Positions 1 to 7,725 of a stretch of DNA of 16,903 bases are shown here, one piece after another; within the stretch, counting starts at the first letter, position 1; each line of letters starts with the position of its first letter. A program made the position numbers and the translations under genes. Origin of the DNA: Proteobacteria bacterium UBA1673 (lineage in GTDB: Bacteria > Pseudomonadota > Gammaproteobacteria > Comchoanobacterales > Comchoanobacteraceae). The notes under the pieces were generated by a model, which saw only the letters and a program-made list of their open reading frames with translations, made no database searches and was not told where the DNA came from. Where the stretch lies: positions 1 through 16,903 of the forward strand of contig DCKN01000118.1 of assembly GCA_002320385.1 (NCBI GenBank), written 5' to 3'.

Positions 1-1
1 C

Positions 2-142
2 CAGGGTCGCGTTAGTGACCACCGTATCAATTTAACGCTGTATAAGCTCGATCTCATATTGCAAGGAGCGTTGCTATTATTGATTGAGCCGCTGCAGCAA
101 CAAGATAGTGCAGATAAAATTGCGAACTTGCAAAATCAATAG
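2..142 (+). CDS. prfA: Peptide chain release factor 1, C-terminal end (partial)
   Basis: Only the last 46 codons are present; the gene enters from the left edge. The segment begins QGRVSDHRINLTLYKLD, the conserved RF1 stretch just after the GGQ-containing domain, and ends in the usual short charged tail with TAG at 140-142. RF1 reads UAA and UAG stop codons and releases the finished peptide from the ribosome. Its GGQ glutamine is methylated by PrmC, whose gene lies about 2.8 kb downstream in the same direction. RF2 shares part of this segment, but the DHRINLTLYKLD form and the nearby prmC point to RF1. Confidence 0.9.
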   Translation, partial: QGRVSDHRINLTLYKLDLILQGALLLLIEPLQQQDSADKIANLQNQ

Positions 143-184
143 ATTGCTTGCACTATAGATAAGATTGTTTTTTGGAGCGCTACT

Positions 185-1564
185 ATGGTTGCAATTAAGT
201 CTTTGGGTGATCACCATTATCATGATCATAAGTCTACAAGCGATCAGAGTGCATCGTCATCTTTATGTTTGGTAAATTTATTTAGTGTGTTGGGTATTGC
301 GGGTGCTTCTTATGCTATGAGCTTTTATATGAGCGTGATCTTATTGCAGTATTTATCTATTCAGCAATACGGTGATATGATGGTTGCAAAGCAAATCTTG
401 ACTGTGGTTAGTGTTGCCCTTGCGATGGGTACTAAGAATGTTTCAAAACGTTTTCTTATTAATTATTTGCATGAGAAATCAGATCGCTACATGGATTTTA
501 TATGGTGGCATTGTAGTTATTTGTTGAAGCTGATTCTTATTTTTTCGGTGGCATATTCTTTCTTTGTTTTGATGTTTGTTTGGCTCGATACCATGGAGTA
601 TTTAGAACTTGCGCATTTTCACGTTGCGTTCTGGTCAATTGCATCTGCCCCTTTTTTATCCATTGCGTCAATTATGACAGTTTACTTATTATCATTCGGT
701 TATGTTGTTTTATACGATTTTCTAGTCGGGATTTTACAAAACTTCCTTTGGATTTTTCTGGTTTATGCATGGATGTTTTGGGCGCCTATTCCTACTGTTT
801 GGCATCTTATATTGTTTCTGGTGTCACAGTCATTATTTCAGTTTTTTGTGCTAGGTTTATGTGTTTTTATCTTGCTAAGAGACCCGTTGAGAAAGACGTT
901 TAGTCTCACTGATAGATTGTATGTTGATGATCAATGGTTAAGTCACCGATTTTCATCTTTGATGATTGACTTGTATAGTAGTCTGCCAGTTATGATCTTT
1001 CTTACGACCATTGAGGTATTTCATTCGGGTGAGCATATGGTTGGTCATTTGAGCTTGGCTTTATCTATATCGATTCTATTTTATTTAATCCCTCAGTCAA
1101 TTTATCCTTTGATTTATTCTAGTCTTGATTATTTGGTCCGCCAGTCTGGCGATAGCCTTGTTGACACTAATCTCTTGATTCGGGCGAATCGATCAGTGAT
1201 TTTATTAAACTGTTTGGCCTTGGGTATTGTCATTTATTATGGCTATGATATTTTGTTTTTATTTGGTGAGCAATCAAATCAAGCCTATCAGCTCTTAATA
1301 TTATTTTCGATCGTATCTTTGGTTGGAGGTCTTTATTATCCGATGTTGAATTTTGCATTAATTTCTCAAGGCCAATCTCAGTTTATTGGTAAAATGGATG
1401 TGCTATTTTATTGTGTATTATTGTTTTTAGGGCCGTTGATTACGATTTATTTTGGTGGCTATTATTGTGTTTATCTTTATGCTCTCATGATATTATTTCA
1501 ATTTGTCGTATCAAATTTATATTTTACACGTCGTTCAGGATTTTTCGCGTTCAAGTTGTTCTAA
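185..1564 (+). CDS. Polytopic membrane protein, MOP/Wzx-like polysaccharide flippase
   Basis: A 459-residue protein dominated by hydrophobic segments. About twelve membrane helices can be outlined, roughly at residues 31-55, 68-86, 110-135, 143-172, 178-198, 205-230, 262-276, 288-310, 337-356, 368-392, 403-422 and 424-445, after a short polar, His-rich N-terminus. This length and topology match the multidrug/oligosaccharidyl-lipid/polysaccharide (MOP) exporters such as Wzx, which flip lipid-linked sugars across the inner membrane. There is no diagnostic catalytic motif, so the assignment rests on topology and general sequence flavour. The ATG at 185 follows a GGAG element. It lies 42 bases after prfA and 48 bases before waaA, so it is probably co-transcribed with both. 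Next to waaA, a role in surface glycan or LPS export is plausible but inferred. Confidence 0.6.
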   Translation: MVAIKSLGDHHYHDHKSTSDQSASSSLCLVNLFSVLGIAGASYAMSFYMSVILLQYLSIQQYGDMMVAKQILTVVSVALAMGTKNVSKRFLINYLHEKSDRYMDFIWWHCSYLLKLILIFSVAYSFFVLMFVWLDTMEYLELAHFHVAFWSIASAPFLSIASIMTVYLLSFGYVVLYDFLVGILQNFLWIFLVYAWMFWAPIPTVWHLILFLVSQSLFQFFVLGLCVFILLRDPLRKTFSLTDRLYVDDQWLSHRFSSLMIDLYSSLPVMIFLTTIEVFHSGEHMVGHLSLALSISILFYLIPQSIYPLIYSSLDYLVRQSGDSLVDTNLLIRANRSVILLNCLALGIVIYYGYDILFLFGEQSNQAYQLLILFSIVSLVGGLYYPMLNFALISQGQSQFIGKMDVLFYCVLLFLGPLITIYFGGYYCVYLYALMILFQFVVSNLYFTRRSGFFAFKLF

Positions 1565-1612
1565 CTCTATGAAGTATGGCTATTTGGTATTGTCTTTGGT
1601 ATTATTACGACC

Positions 1613-2932
1613 ATGTTGATCTGGATTTACCGACTAGTTTTTGTGCCGGCCTTTCTGGTCTTATTTCCTTTACATTTGCCAAGATTAATCAAGCGTGGGC
1701 GATTTCTGACAACTGTGCGACAACGCTTTGGCTTTTACGGCGCCTTGTTTGTTAAAGCGCGTGAGAAGAAAAAGTCTCTTTGGATACAAGTTGTGAGTGT
1801 TGGTGAGGCGCAGGCGGCTAGTCCATTGATTCAATCCTTAAATAATCGACGAGATTGCTTATTATTCATTACGACGACGACCTCAACCGCTCATACAGTT
1901 TTGAATCAACGCTTTGGTCACTGTTCTGGGATCTGGATTGGTTATTTTCCATTTGATTTTTTTCCTTTTGTGGCCAATGCTTGGCGGTCAATTCAGCCAG
2001 ATCTAGTTGTTTTATTTGAGAGTGAGTTATGGCCTGAACTCATGCATAGAGCCCGATCTAGTGGGGTGCCTGTTTGGTTGATCAATGCTCGACATTCTGA
2101 CAAAACCATACAATGGTTCATTCAATTTCCGATGATTGCAAGATGGTTGTATGGCTATATCTCTAAGGCTTTATTTGTTTCTCGCGGGCAACTTGAGCGC
2201 TTAAAGGCGCTATCGATTTGTCCAGCTGAAGCGTCGGCGATTGGCCAATTGAAATTTGATGTTTCTTTGCCTTGTATCAATCAAGATGATCGTCAAGTAT
2301 TGCTATCATCGATGGGGTTTCACAATGTTCAGCCCGAAACATGCATTATAATTGGTGCGTCAACCTGGGCTGGAGAGGAGAAAATATTGCTTGAGGCTTT
2401 ACAGTCATTGATTGATGATGGTTGTGATGTGCGATTGATACTTGTGCCTCGCCATGCTGATAGAGGTCATGATATTGCAACTGAAGTGGCTTCAAAAGGG
2501 TTGTCGTATACATTGCGTAGCCAGCCGGTTTCCTCAACTGGTGTTATCGTGCATATTGCTGACACGACTGGCGAAATGCAAATGCTTTGCCAGTGTGCGC
2601 ATATGGGGCTAATCGGAAAGAGCTTTGCGCCGCACATCGGTGGGCAAAATCCGCTAGAGCTCGTTGCGGCTGGTGTTCCAATGGTTTATGGTCCTTCGAT
2701 GTCAAATTTTCGAGACGTGTGTAATGATCTCGAAGCTGAGAATCTAAGTCGATGTTGTTTGTCTCGAGATGAGGCGAAACAGAGCATCGTTTCTTTAGTG
2801 AAAGATGCCTCAGTTAGACAGAAATTATCCTATCGATTACAACAATGGTTGGTTGCTAGAAAGGGTGTCTTATCACTAGTTGTTGATGAATTTGACGGTT
2901 TTCTAGACCATGTTGTTGAGGAGACAGCATGA
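1613..2932 (+). CDS. waaA: 3-deoxy-D-manno-octulosonic acid (Kdo) transferase
   Basis: This 439-residue enzyme adds Kdo from CMP-Kdo to lipid IVA at the cytoplasmic face of the inner membrane, the step that starts the LPS core. A hydrophobic N-terminal anchor (residues 2-20) precedes a GT-B glycosyltransferase. The VSVGE motif is at 61-65; its glutamate (E65) is the expected catalytic base. ESELWPEL is at 136-143, NARHSD at 158-163, GQLKFDVS at 211-218, DTTGEM at 317-322, and the donor-site segment GGQNPLELVAAGVP at 343-356. Length is normal for the family. No clear Shine-Dalgarno precedes the ATG, which may be translated by coupling to the upstream gene. The stop overlaps the prmC start (ATGA). 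The number of Kdo residues added cannot be read from the sequence. Confidence 0.93.
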   Translation: MLIWIYRLVFVPAFLVLFPLHLPRLIKRGRFLTTVRQRFGFYGALFVKAREKKKSLWIQVVSVGEAQAASPLIQSLNNRRDCLLFITTTTSTAHTVLNQRFGHCSGIWIGYFPFDFFPFVANAWRSIQPDLVVLFESELWPELMHRARSSGVPVWLINARHSDKTIQWFIQFPMIARWLYGYISKALFVSRGQLERLKALSICPAEASAIGQLKFDVSLPCINQDDRQVLLSSMGFHNVQPETCIIIGASTWAGEEKILLEALQSLIDDGCDVRLILVPRHADRGHDIATEVASKGLSYTLRSQPVSSTGVIVHIADTTGEMQMLCQCAHMGLIGKSFAPHIGGQNPLELVAAGVPMVYGPSMSNFRDVCNDLEAENLSRCCLSRDEAKQSIVSLVKDASVRQKLSYRLQQWLVARKGVLSLVVDEFDGFLDHVVEETA

Positions 2933-3792
2933 CAAATCATCAAGATTATGAGTTGCATGCGCTGGCTGATTTTCTTCAAGATTATTCTGAGACGGCAATG
3001 TTGGATGTGCGCTATTTTATTGCAGACTTAAAGCAGTGTGCTTTGTCTGATGTGTATGGTGTTATCTGTTTGTCAGACAGTCAGATGGCGCAATTGCGAT
3101 CTATGTGTGCTCGTCGCCGTAGCGGTGAGCCGGTTGCTTATATTCTGGGTAGGGTATCATTTTGGGATCTTGAATTAGAGATTAACAAGTCTGTGTTGAT
3201 TCCGAGGCCTGATACAGAACGGCTGGTTTCATGTGTGTTGGCAATGCATGATGATGATGCTCGCGATTGTTTGGAGTTTGGTGTTGGTAGTGGTGCGATT
3301 ACGCTTGCATTGGCTGGTGCTCGTCCAAAATGGTATATGGCAGGTATTGATTGTTCTGCTGATGCGATTGCGCTGGCAACAAGGAATCGTGTTCGTTGTG
3401 GTGTTGACTCTAATCGCGTAGTTTTCTATGAAGATAGTTGGTGGTCATTGGGCTCTGTTGTCGCTGAGAAAGTTTACGATTTGATTGTGTCTAATCCGCC
3501 GTATATTTCTCGATCAAGTACGGACGTTTCTTCATCAGTTAATCGGTATGAGCCACATTTGGCGCTCTATGCTGACGATGATGGGTTGGCTGATATTTGG
3601 CGAATTATTGATATTGCGTTGTTGCAGTTACGAAGTGGCGGGTGGTTGTATCTTGAGCATGGTTTTGACCAGGCTGAGCGTGTGCGATTACGTTTGAAGT
3701 CACGAGGGTTCGGTTTAGTCTCCACAGTTCAAGACTATTCAGGGCATGATCGAGTTACTTACGCTTGCAAGGTGAATAATCATGTTGAATAA
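2929..3792 (+). CDS. prmC: Release factor glutamine N5-methyltransferase
   Basis: A 287-residue SAM-dependent methyltransferase that methylates the glutamine of the GGQ motif in RF1 and RF2, which raises peptide-release efficiency. The N-terminal helical domain (about 1-85) binds the release factor and contains GEPVAYILGRVSFW (66-79). The Rossmann domain carries the SAM motif LEFGVGSGAI (115-124), where most homologues have DLGTGSGAI, and the catalytic NPPY at 189-192. PRPDTERLV (92-100) is also typical. The start overlaps the waaA stop in an ATGA junction, so translation is coupled. prmC normally follows prfA directly; here the flippase and waaA intervene. No hairpin terminator was seen after it. 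Confidence 0.95.
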   Translation: MTNHQDYELHALADFLQDYSETAMLDVRYFIADLKQCALSDVYGVICLSDSQMAQLRSMCARRRSGEPVAYILGRVSFWDLELEINKSVLIPRPDTERLVSCVLAMHDDDARDCLEFGVGSGAITLALAGARPKWYMAGIDCSADAIALATRNRVRCGVDSNRVVFYEDSWWSLGSVVAEKVYDLIVSNPPYISRSSTDVSSSVNRYEPHLALYADDDGLADIWRIIDIALLQLRSGGWLYLEHGFDQAERVRLRLKSRGFGLVSTVQDYSGHDRVTYACKVNNHVE

Positions 3793-3861
3793 TGGTGGTG
3801 GCAAAAAACCGTAAAGGGTGGCATGCTGAAAGGTCATTATGTGCTAAAGTGCTTAATGAGG

Positions 3862-3890
3862 TTGACATTTGGGTTAACTAGGGGTGTAAT
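3862..3890 (+). promoter_or_regulatory. Sigma-70 promoter for the OmpA-like lipoprotein gene
   Basis: A perfect -35 box TTGACA (3862-3867), a 17-base spacer and a -10 box TGTAAT (3885-3890). Transcription should start near 3897, about 20 bases before the TTG start codon. It makes the lipoprotein pair a unit separate from prmC. Confidence 0.75.
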
Positions 3891-3917
3891 GTTAGTAGTT
3901 TAACGCTAAATTAAGTT

Positions 3918-4424
3918 TTGACCAAGTCTGTTTTATCAAGTCCAGCTAATGCCCTAACTATCCTGATGTGTGCCTTTTTGGTGTTATCCGGTTGCAGTTC
4001 CAGTCACTGCGATGAAGCCTCTGGTTCGACGTCTTATGGCAGTCGATTTGCTTTCCTGGACAAACAGGTTTTCGTGTATCGTACATCTGAATTATTTGAG
4101 CTGGATCAGCCTGTGTTATTGGATTCTGCGGAATCGAAACTCGCGCCGGTTGTTGCATTTGCCAAGAAAAATCCTGATATGGTAATTGTCATAACATCTT
4201 ATGCAACTGATGCGTCGAATAGTTCCTTCTCGACTGAGCAGAGGAACTTTTCAGCTGATGCAATTGCTGCAAGGCTTTGGTCAAGTGGGGTGCAGAATTC
4301 TATGCGTTATGTAGGTCATCCTGGTGGAAAGCATTCTGTTAGTTCTAATAGGATTGCTGAAATCGGAGCAGACAACCGAAGAATAGAGATTGAATTTTAT
4401 GATCAGAAGCATGTCAAGGCTTGA
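3918..4424 (+). CDS. OmpA-like lipoprotein
   Basis: A 168-residue exported lipoprotein. The hydrophobic h-region (about 12-24) ends in the lipobox LSGC, so Cys26 should be lipidated after signal peptidase II cleavage. After a Ser-rich linker, residues about 58-160 resemble a divergent OmpA peptidoglycan-binding domain: FELDQPVLLDSAESKL at 60-75, a central ITSYATDAS strand/loop, and the closing NRRIEIEF at 153-160. The usual NxxLSxxRA helix is altered to STEQRNFSADAIAARL, which may weaken the normal fit. TTG at 3918 is the only start in the frame (stop at 3912) that keeps a complete signal peptide; no strong ribosome-binding site precedes it. The shape is similar to IcmN/DotK lipoproteins of type IVB secretion systems, but with no other dot/icm gene here that is only a possibility. 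It overlaps the next gene. Confidence 0.75.
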   Translation: MTKSVLSSPANALTILMCAFLVLSGCSSSHCDEASGSTSYGSRFAFLDKQVFVYRTSELFELDQPVLLDSAESKLAPVVAFAKKNPDMVIVITSYATDASNSSFSTEQRNFSADAIAARLWSSGVQNSMRYVGHPGGKHSVSSNRIAEIGADNRRIEIEFYDQKHVKA

Positions 4425-5328
4425 TTGGCGTCAACCGCTTTTAGAAAGATTGTGCATCCTCGCGCTGGTTGTTACTGCTGTGGCAGATCAGAAGAGTGTC
4501 ACTCAACCTTCTTCCACAAGTAGGTTGGCGTCCAAGTTGGTTGGGCGTGCAACATCGTTGTGGAATAAGCTGTTTCCTGAGTGTTACAGTCCTGCGCCTG
4601 ATGAGTATTTGGATAAAGGTAAAGTATTAACAGTGGCGAAGAAAAGGCCGAGATTCAACGGTAAGCTTGGTTATCGGCAAACCCCTGAGTTCACTCGTGT
4701 TGACTGCGAAGGTGGTTTGTCTATTTTGCTAGATCCTAAGGGGCCTGAGGGTAAGATTCAGGCGCTTGGTTCTGATGTTAACTTGAGTGATTCAGGTGAC
4801 GTGCTTCGTTTGCATGGTCAACATGGTCGGTCTGTGTATGACGTTGTTATAAGTGGGAAGAAGCTTGTGTCGCAGATTAACAAGGTTAATCTCTACGATG
4901 CCTGTTCGTTGAGTGGTGATGGCTTAAAGCAATCATCATGGTATTTAAATTCTAATACGACTGGAAACGTGGTCTTAAAAGGAATGTTTGATGACTGTAC
5001 CATTGTCCAAAAGCGAGAAAATCTATTAGATATGTACTGGCTTGGATCAAATCGTGTAGATATTTATTCTAAGTCAGGCGTTATGAGGCTTTCTGGGTCC
5101 GTTGAGCATTCCCGGTTGAGAGTTTCTGGTGATAGTCAGGTGTTATTGAATCAATTGAGGACGAAGCGAGGGTGGGTCAGTGCCAGTGGCAAGGCTTATG
5201 TTGAGATTTTTGGTGCGTCGAAATGGTCTGCTTTTTCAGCGGATCGTGCCCAAATTCTAGCTGATGGTGTTCCTGTTCTTTCTACTGATACATCATCTGG
5301 ATTTTCAGTATTTGCTATTGATGACTAG
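4399..5328 (+). CDS. Exported protein resembling DUF2807 (GIN) beta-helix domain
   Basis: From ATG 4399 the protein has 309 residues. Basic residues and then LCILALVVTAVA (18-29) look like a signal peptide. Residues about 30-95 are a basic linker. From about 100 to 290 the chain is a series of short beta-strand-like repeats rich in G, S, D and V (ISGKKLV at 151-157, VNLYDACSLSGDG at 163-175, NVVLKG at 190-195, MRLSGSV at 229-235, LRVSGDSQVLL at 240-250), the pattern of DUF2807/GIN domains. These fold as right-handed beta-helices and lack known enzymatic activity. The start overlaps the lipoprotein gene by 26 bases. ATG 4399 has an AGAGA element nine bases upstream; ATG 4411 and TTG 4390 are alternatives. 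Co-translation suggests the two products work together at the cell surface or in the periplasm. Family assignment is by pattern only. Confidence 0.55.
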   Translation: MIRSMSRLDWRQPLLERLCILALVVTAVADQKSVTQPSSTSRLASKLVGRATSLWNKLFPECYSPAPDEYLDKGKVLTVAKKRPRFNGKLGYRQTPEFTRVDCEGGLSILLDPKGPEGKIQALGSDVNLSDSGDVLRLHGQHGRSVYDVVISGKKLVSQINKVNLYDACSLSGDGLKQSSWYLNSNTTGNVVLKGMFDDCTIVQKRENLLDMYWLGSNRVDIYSKSGVMRLSGSVEHSRLRVSGDSQVLLNQLRTKRGWVSASGKAYVEIFGASKWSAFSADRAQILADGVPVLSTDTSSGFSVFAIDD

Positions 5329-5747
5329 ATTATTTATCTCGGTGTGTTGTTTCATCGTTGTCGTGTCTCTAGAGGCTTTGTAAAGAAGCAGGACCATTGT
5401 GTTTGAGGTTGCGTTTTGGTGTTGGGTTTCCTCTGACATGCCAATAGTATTGTCGCGGTGGTATGAGTGCTTGAGTTGCTTGGGCTCTGGTTTAAAGATT
5501 AAGTATTTTTGAGTATGCGTTTGTGTGTGACTCAGGTATATGGGTCTTGCGATTTGTGATTTTTTCTGAATTTTCTGTGGTTGTTGAGTTTTTTGTGCCG
5601 CCAAGTTTTTTAATCTGTCAATGTGTCATCAGGTAAATCGTGCTTGATGGTCATATCCTTATAATGCTTTTGGGTATAGGGTTGCTCTTGGTTATGTTGT
5701 CTTGTGATGGGTGTTGAGAGTTCATGGTTGGTATTTTGAGAATGGGT
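5329..5747. other. Gene-poor G/T-rich stretch, possible gene remnant
   Basis: No convincing gene lies between the GIN-like gene and the promoter of the oxygenase gene. The plus strand is strongly G+T-biased (44 of 60 bases in 5401-5460). A 20-codon frame starts at ATG 5321, overlapping the previous stop, and encodes MTRLFISVCCFIVVVSLEAL before TAA at 5381. That looks like an isolated signal peptide or membrane anchor. The same frame stays open for 42 more codons after the stop (5384-5509). This could be the remains of a third gene of the operon, or chance in biased DNA. No terminator hairpin was found. Confidence 0.35.
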
Positions 5748-5776
5748 GTGCCAATGTAATTTGTTTGTGGTATAAT
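5748..5776 (+). promoter_or_regulatory. Sigma-70 promoter for the 2OG-Fe(II) oxygenase gene
   Basis: A perfect -10 box TATAAT (5771-5776) lies 17 bases after GTGCCA (5748-5753), a four-of-six match to the -35 consensus. The expected start of transcription, near 5783, leaves a leader of about 20 bases before the TTG start at 5803. Confidence 0.6.
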
Positions 5777-5802
5777 GAGGCTATGTATTGAGGGTGTGAA
5801 TT

Positions 5803-6477
5803 TTGTCTGTTGTCGTGTCTGAAGTGTCTGCAATGAAGCAAACTATAAGTTCAATAAAAAAAGCGCTGGAAAATGGCATTTGTGCGGCAAAGCCTTATCC
5901 ATATTGGCAGCTTGCAGGGCTGTTTCCTGAAGCTATTCTGCGAGAGCTGCAGACTTTGTCCTTTCCTCATTTTGACTATTCTGATGGCTATGGTGCGCGA
6001 AATGTTTATGACAAATATAGGCACTATTTTAACAAGGATAACAATAAAAAGCATTATGCGCTCGGTGTTGTTGCTGAAGCATTTCAAAGTAGCGATGTTG
6101 TAAAAGCTGTTGAATCTCACTTTAAAGTTAATTTGTCGGGAACGTATTTGCGTATTGAGTTTACTCAAGATACGGATGGGTTTTGGTTGAAGCCGCACAC
6201 AGACATCGGTGCGAAACTATTTACAATGTTGATTTATTTGTCGGATGGTCCTGGTCATGACCTGTTGGGTACTGATATTTATGCATCTCCATCTGAACAT
6301 GTTGGTTCCTCTGTTGCGCTTCCCAATCATGCTATGGCCTTTGTTCCAAGTGATAAGACTTGGCATGGGTTTGAGAAGAGGTCGATCCAGGGTGTTAGAA
6401 AGACTGCTATTGTAAACTATGTCACTGCCGATTGGCGTGCACGGCATGAGCTTGCGTTTCCTGAAAGTCCTGTGTAA
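5803..6477 (+). CDS. 2-oxoglutarate/Fe(II)-dependent oxygenase
   Basis: From TTG 5803 this is 224 residues; ATG 5833 would give 214. The double-stranded beta-helix core of the 2OG-Fe(II) oxygenase superfamily is clear. The metal-binding HxD is in PHTDIG (His132, Asp134), the distal histidine is in TWHGF (His188), and an arginine eleven residues later (R199 in VRKTAIVNY) is placed to bind the 2-oxoglutarate carboxylate. The N-terminal 100 residues are helical and probably form the substrate-side cap. Such enzymes hydroxylate small molecules, sugars, lipids or proteins; the substrate cannot be inferred. A GAGG element nine bases before TTG 5803 favours that start. The gene stands alone, has its own promoter, and is flanked by gene-poor DNA on both sides. 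Confidence 0.8.
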   Translation: MSVVVSEVSAMKQTISSIKKALENGICAAKPYPYWQLAGLFPEAILRELQTLSFPHFDYSDGYGARNVYDKYRHYFNKDNNKKHYALGVVAEAFQSSDVVKAVESHFKVNLSGTYLRIEFTQDTDGFWLKPHTDIGAKLFTMLIYLSDGPGHDLLGTDIYASPSEHVGSSVALPNHAMAFVPSDKTWHGFEKRSIQGVRKTAIVNYVTADWRARHELAFPESPV

Positions 6478-6541
6478 TGGTCTTGGGTGTTTTGCCTTAC
6501 TTGTCCCTGTGTAGCTCGGGTTGCGCAATTCATCAGGGTTT

Positions 6542-6560
6542 TGTCAGCTGTTGGCTGATA
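6542..6560 (+). terminator. Weak hairpin terminator candidate after the oxygenase gene
   Basis: TCAGC-TGTTG-GCTGA (6544-6558), extended by a G-T and a T-A pair, is followed by the T-rich but interrupted tail TTGATTT. The stem is short and the T-run poor, so this is a weak call. It lies between two convergent genes. The rest of 6478-6719 shows no gene. Confidence 0.3.
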
Positions 6561-6719
6561 TTGATTTCCTAAAGTCTTGATTGGAAGGTTGCTGATAAAC
6601 TCTGCCTGCTTGTGGTGTGTCTTTGTCTGTGTATTGTTCTTTGTGCTTAATCGATTGTTTGATTAGGCTTGGGTTCGTGTATGAATTGCGTGTACGTGAG
6701 CTATTGAGGCTCGTTCTGG

Positions 6720-7520
6720 CTAGGATTTGTATTCGGGTTGAATTTCTCCGTCTCTTAAGGTGAGGATTTCGACTCCTTCTTTGGTGCACAATAGTGTATG
6801 TTCCCATTGCGCGGATAGGCTTCTGTCTTTGGTTACTACTGTCCAATCATCGTTGAGTGTCTTGGTGAATCTTTTGCCGATATTGATCATAGGTTCGATG
6901 GTGAAGGTGAGTCCCTCGATAAGCTTGATATCGGGAATGGATGTTTCATCATAATGTAGTACTTGTAGTCCTTCTTCGTGAAATTGGCTGCCGATACCGT
7001 GCCCGCAATACTCACGTACGCTGCTGTAGTGGTGGGTGCGTGCATATTCGTCAATGGCTTTGCCGATGGTTTTTAGGCTTATGCCTGGCTTTACAAGGTT
7101 GATGCCAATATACATGCACTCTCTTGATATTTTTAGGAGTCTTTCAGCTTGGGTGCTTATTTTGCCGACGGTGAACATTTTGCTTGTGTCGCCGTGGTAG
7201 CCGTTTTTTATCACGGTTACGTCGATGTTAATAATATCGCCCTCCTTGAGAATTTTGTCAGATCGTGGAATGCCATGGCATACTACGTGATTAACTGATG
7301 TGCAAATTGATTTTGGAAACCCTCTGTAGTTCAGTGGAGCTGGGATTGCGTCGTGTTGAATGATGTAGTCGTGACAGCGTTGATTTAGTGCTTCGGTTGA
7401 TGTGCCTGGCACGACGTATGGTTCAATCATCGTGAGCACGTCAGCAGCTAATTTGCCTGAAGCGCGCATTTTTTCTATCTCTTGAGGTGTTTTGATTAGG
7501 TGCGCAAGTGGATGGGCCAT
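6720..7520 (-). CDS. map: Methionine aminopeptidase, type I
   Basis: A 266-residue cytosolic metalloenzyme that removes the initiator methionine from new proteins with small second residues. The five metal ligands of type I MetAP are in place: D100 (in NIDVT), D111 (in GDTS), H174 (in GHGIG), E209 (in TIEP) and E240 (in QWEH); H82 in CHGIP is the substrate-side histidine. Length is close to the E. coli enzyme and there is no N-terminal extension. In many gammaproteobacteria map lies upstream of glnD or opposite rpsB-tsf; here it stands alone, convergent with the oxygenase gene and divergent from rpoS. The ATG has no strong Shine-Dalgarno. The GHGIG and QWEHT motifs make the call secure. Confidence 0.95.
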   Translation of the reverse strand: MAHPLAHLIKTPQEIEKMRASGKLAADVLTMIEPYVVPGTSTEALNQRCHDYIIQHDAIPAPLNYRGFPKSICTSVNHVVCHGIPRSDKILKEGDIINIDVTVIKNGYHGDTSKMFTVGKISTQAERLLKISRECMYIGINLVKPGISLKTIGKAIDEYARTHHYSSVREYCGHGIGSQFHEEGLQVLHYDETSIPDIKLIEGLTFTIEPMINIGKRFTKTLNDDWTVVTKDRSLSAQWEHTLLCTKEGVEILTLRDGEIQPEYKS

Positions 7521-7547
7521 GATGTTGTCGATTTATTTCGTCTTGGG

Positions 7548-7577
7548 ATTATAAGCGATTGTATGCTTGAATGGCAA
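7548..7577 (-). promoter_or_regulatory. Sigma-70 promoter for map
   Basis: Read on the minus strand: -35 TTGCCA (7577-7572, five of six), an 18-base spacer and -10 TATAAT (7553-7548, perfect). Transcription should start near 7541, about 20 bases before the map ATG. Confidence 0.65.
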
Positions 7578-7725
7578 ACCTAAACATAGCGTTATTATTT
7601 TCTTTAATTATTGTTTATTTTCATTGCTGTCAAATATTTATATGAATTAATTAATATTTTAAATAATAAATTATGTTGAAAAATCTATGTTTTTTATTTT
7701 TTTACCAAAAAACAACACTTGATTG
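7578..7725. promoter_or_regulatory. Very AT-rich divergent regulatory region between map and rpoS
   Basis: About 150 bases with long A/T runs, including overlapping palindromic TTAATTAA-like elements around 7645-7670 and a T-tract at 7690-7703. Such DNA is typically curved and a target for nucleoid proteins (Fis, IHF, H-NS type). No specific operator could be defined by eye. Confidence 0.4.

Noticed and set aside
1569..1619. 16-codon frame between the flippase gene and waaA
   Set aside because: Too short, with no ribosome-binding site, and it overlaps the waaA start.
5305..5604. 99-codon open frame on the minus strand
   Set aside because: Its Q/T/N/K-rich product is what G/T-biased plus-strand DNA gives in reverse; it overlaps the end of the GIN-like gene and has no recognisable domain.
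5640..5717. 25-codon frame from GTG with a lipobox-like LVMLSC
   Set aside because: Weak ribosome-binding site and a poor lipobox; hydrophobic frames arise easily in T/G-rich DNA.
6640..6719. Terminator for map on the minus strand
   Set aside because: Only short imperfect hairpins (such as TAATC/GATTA near 6648-6665) without a T-run on the minus strand.
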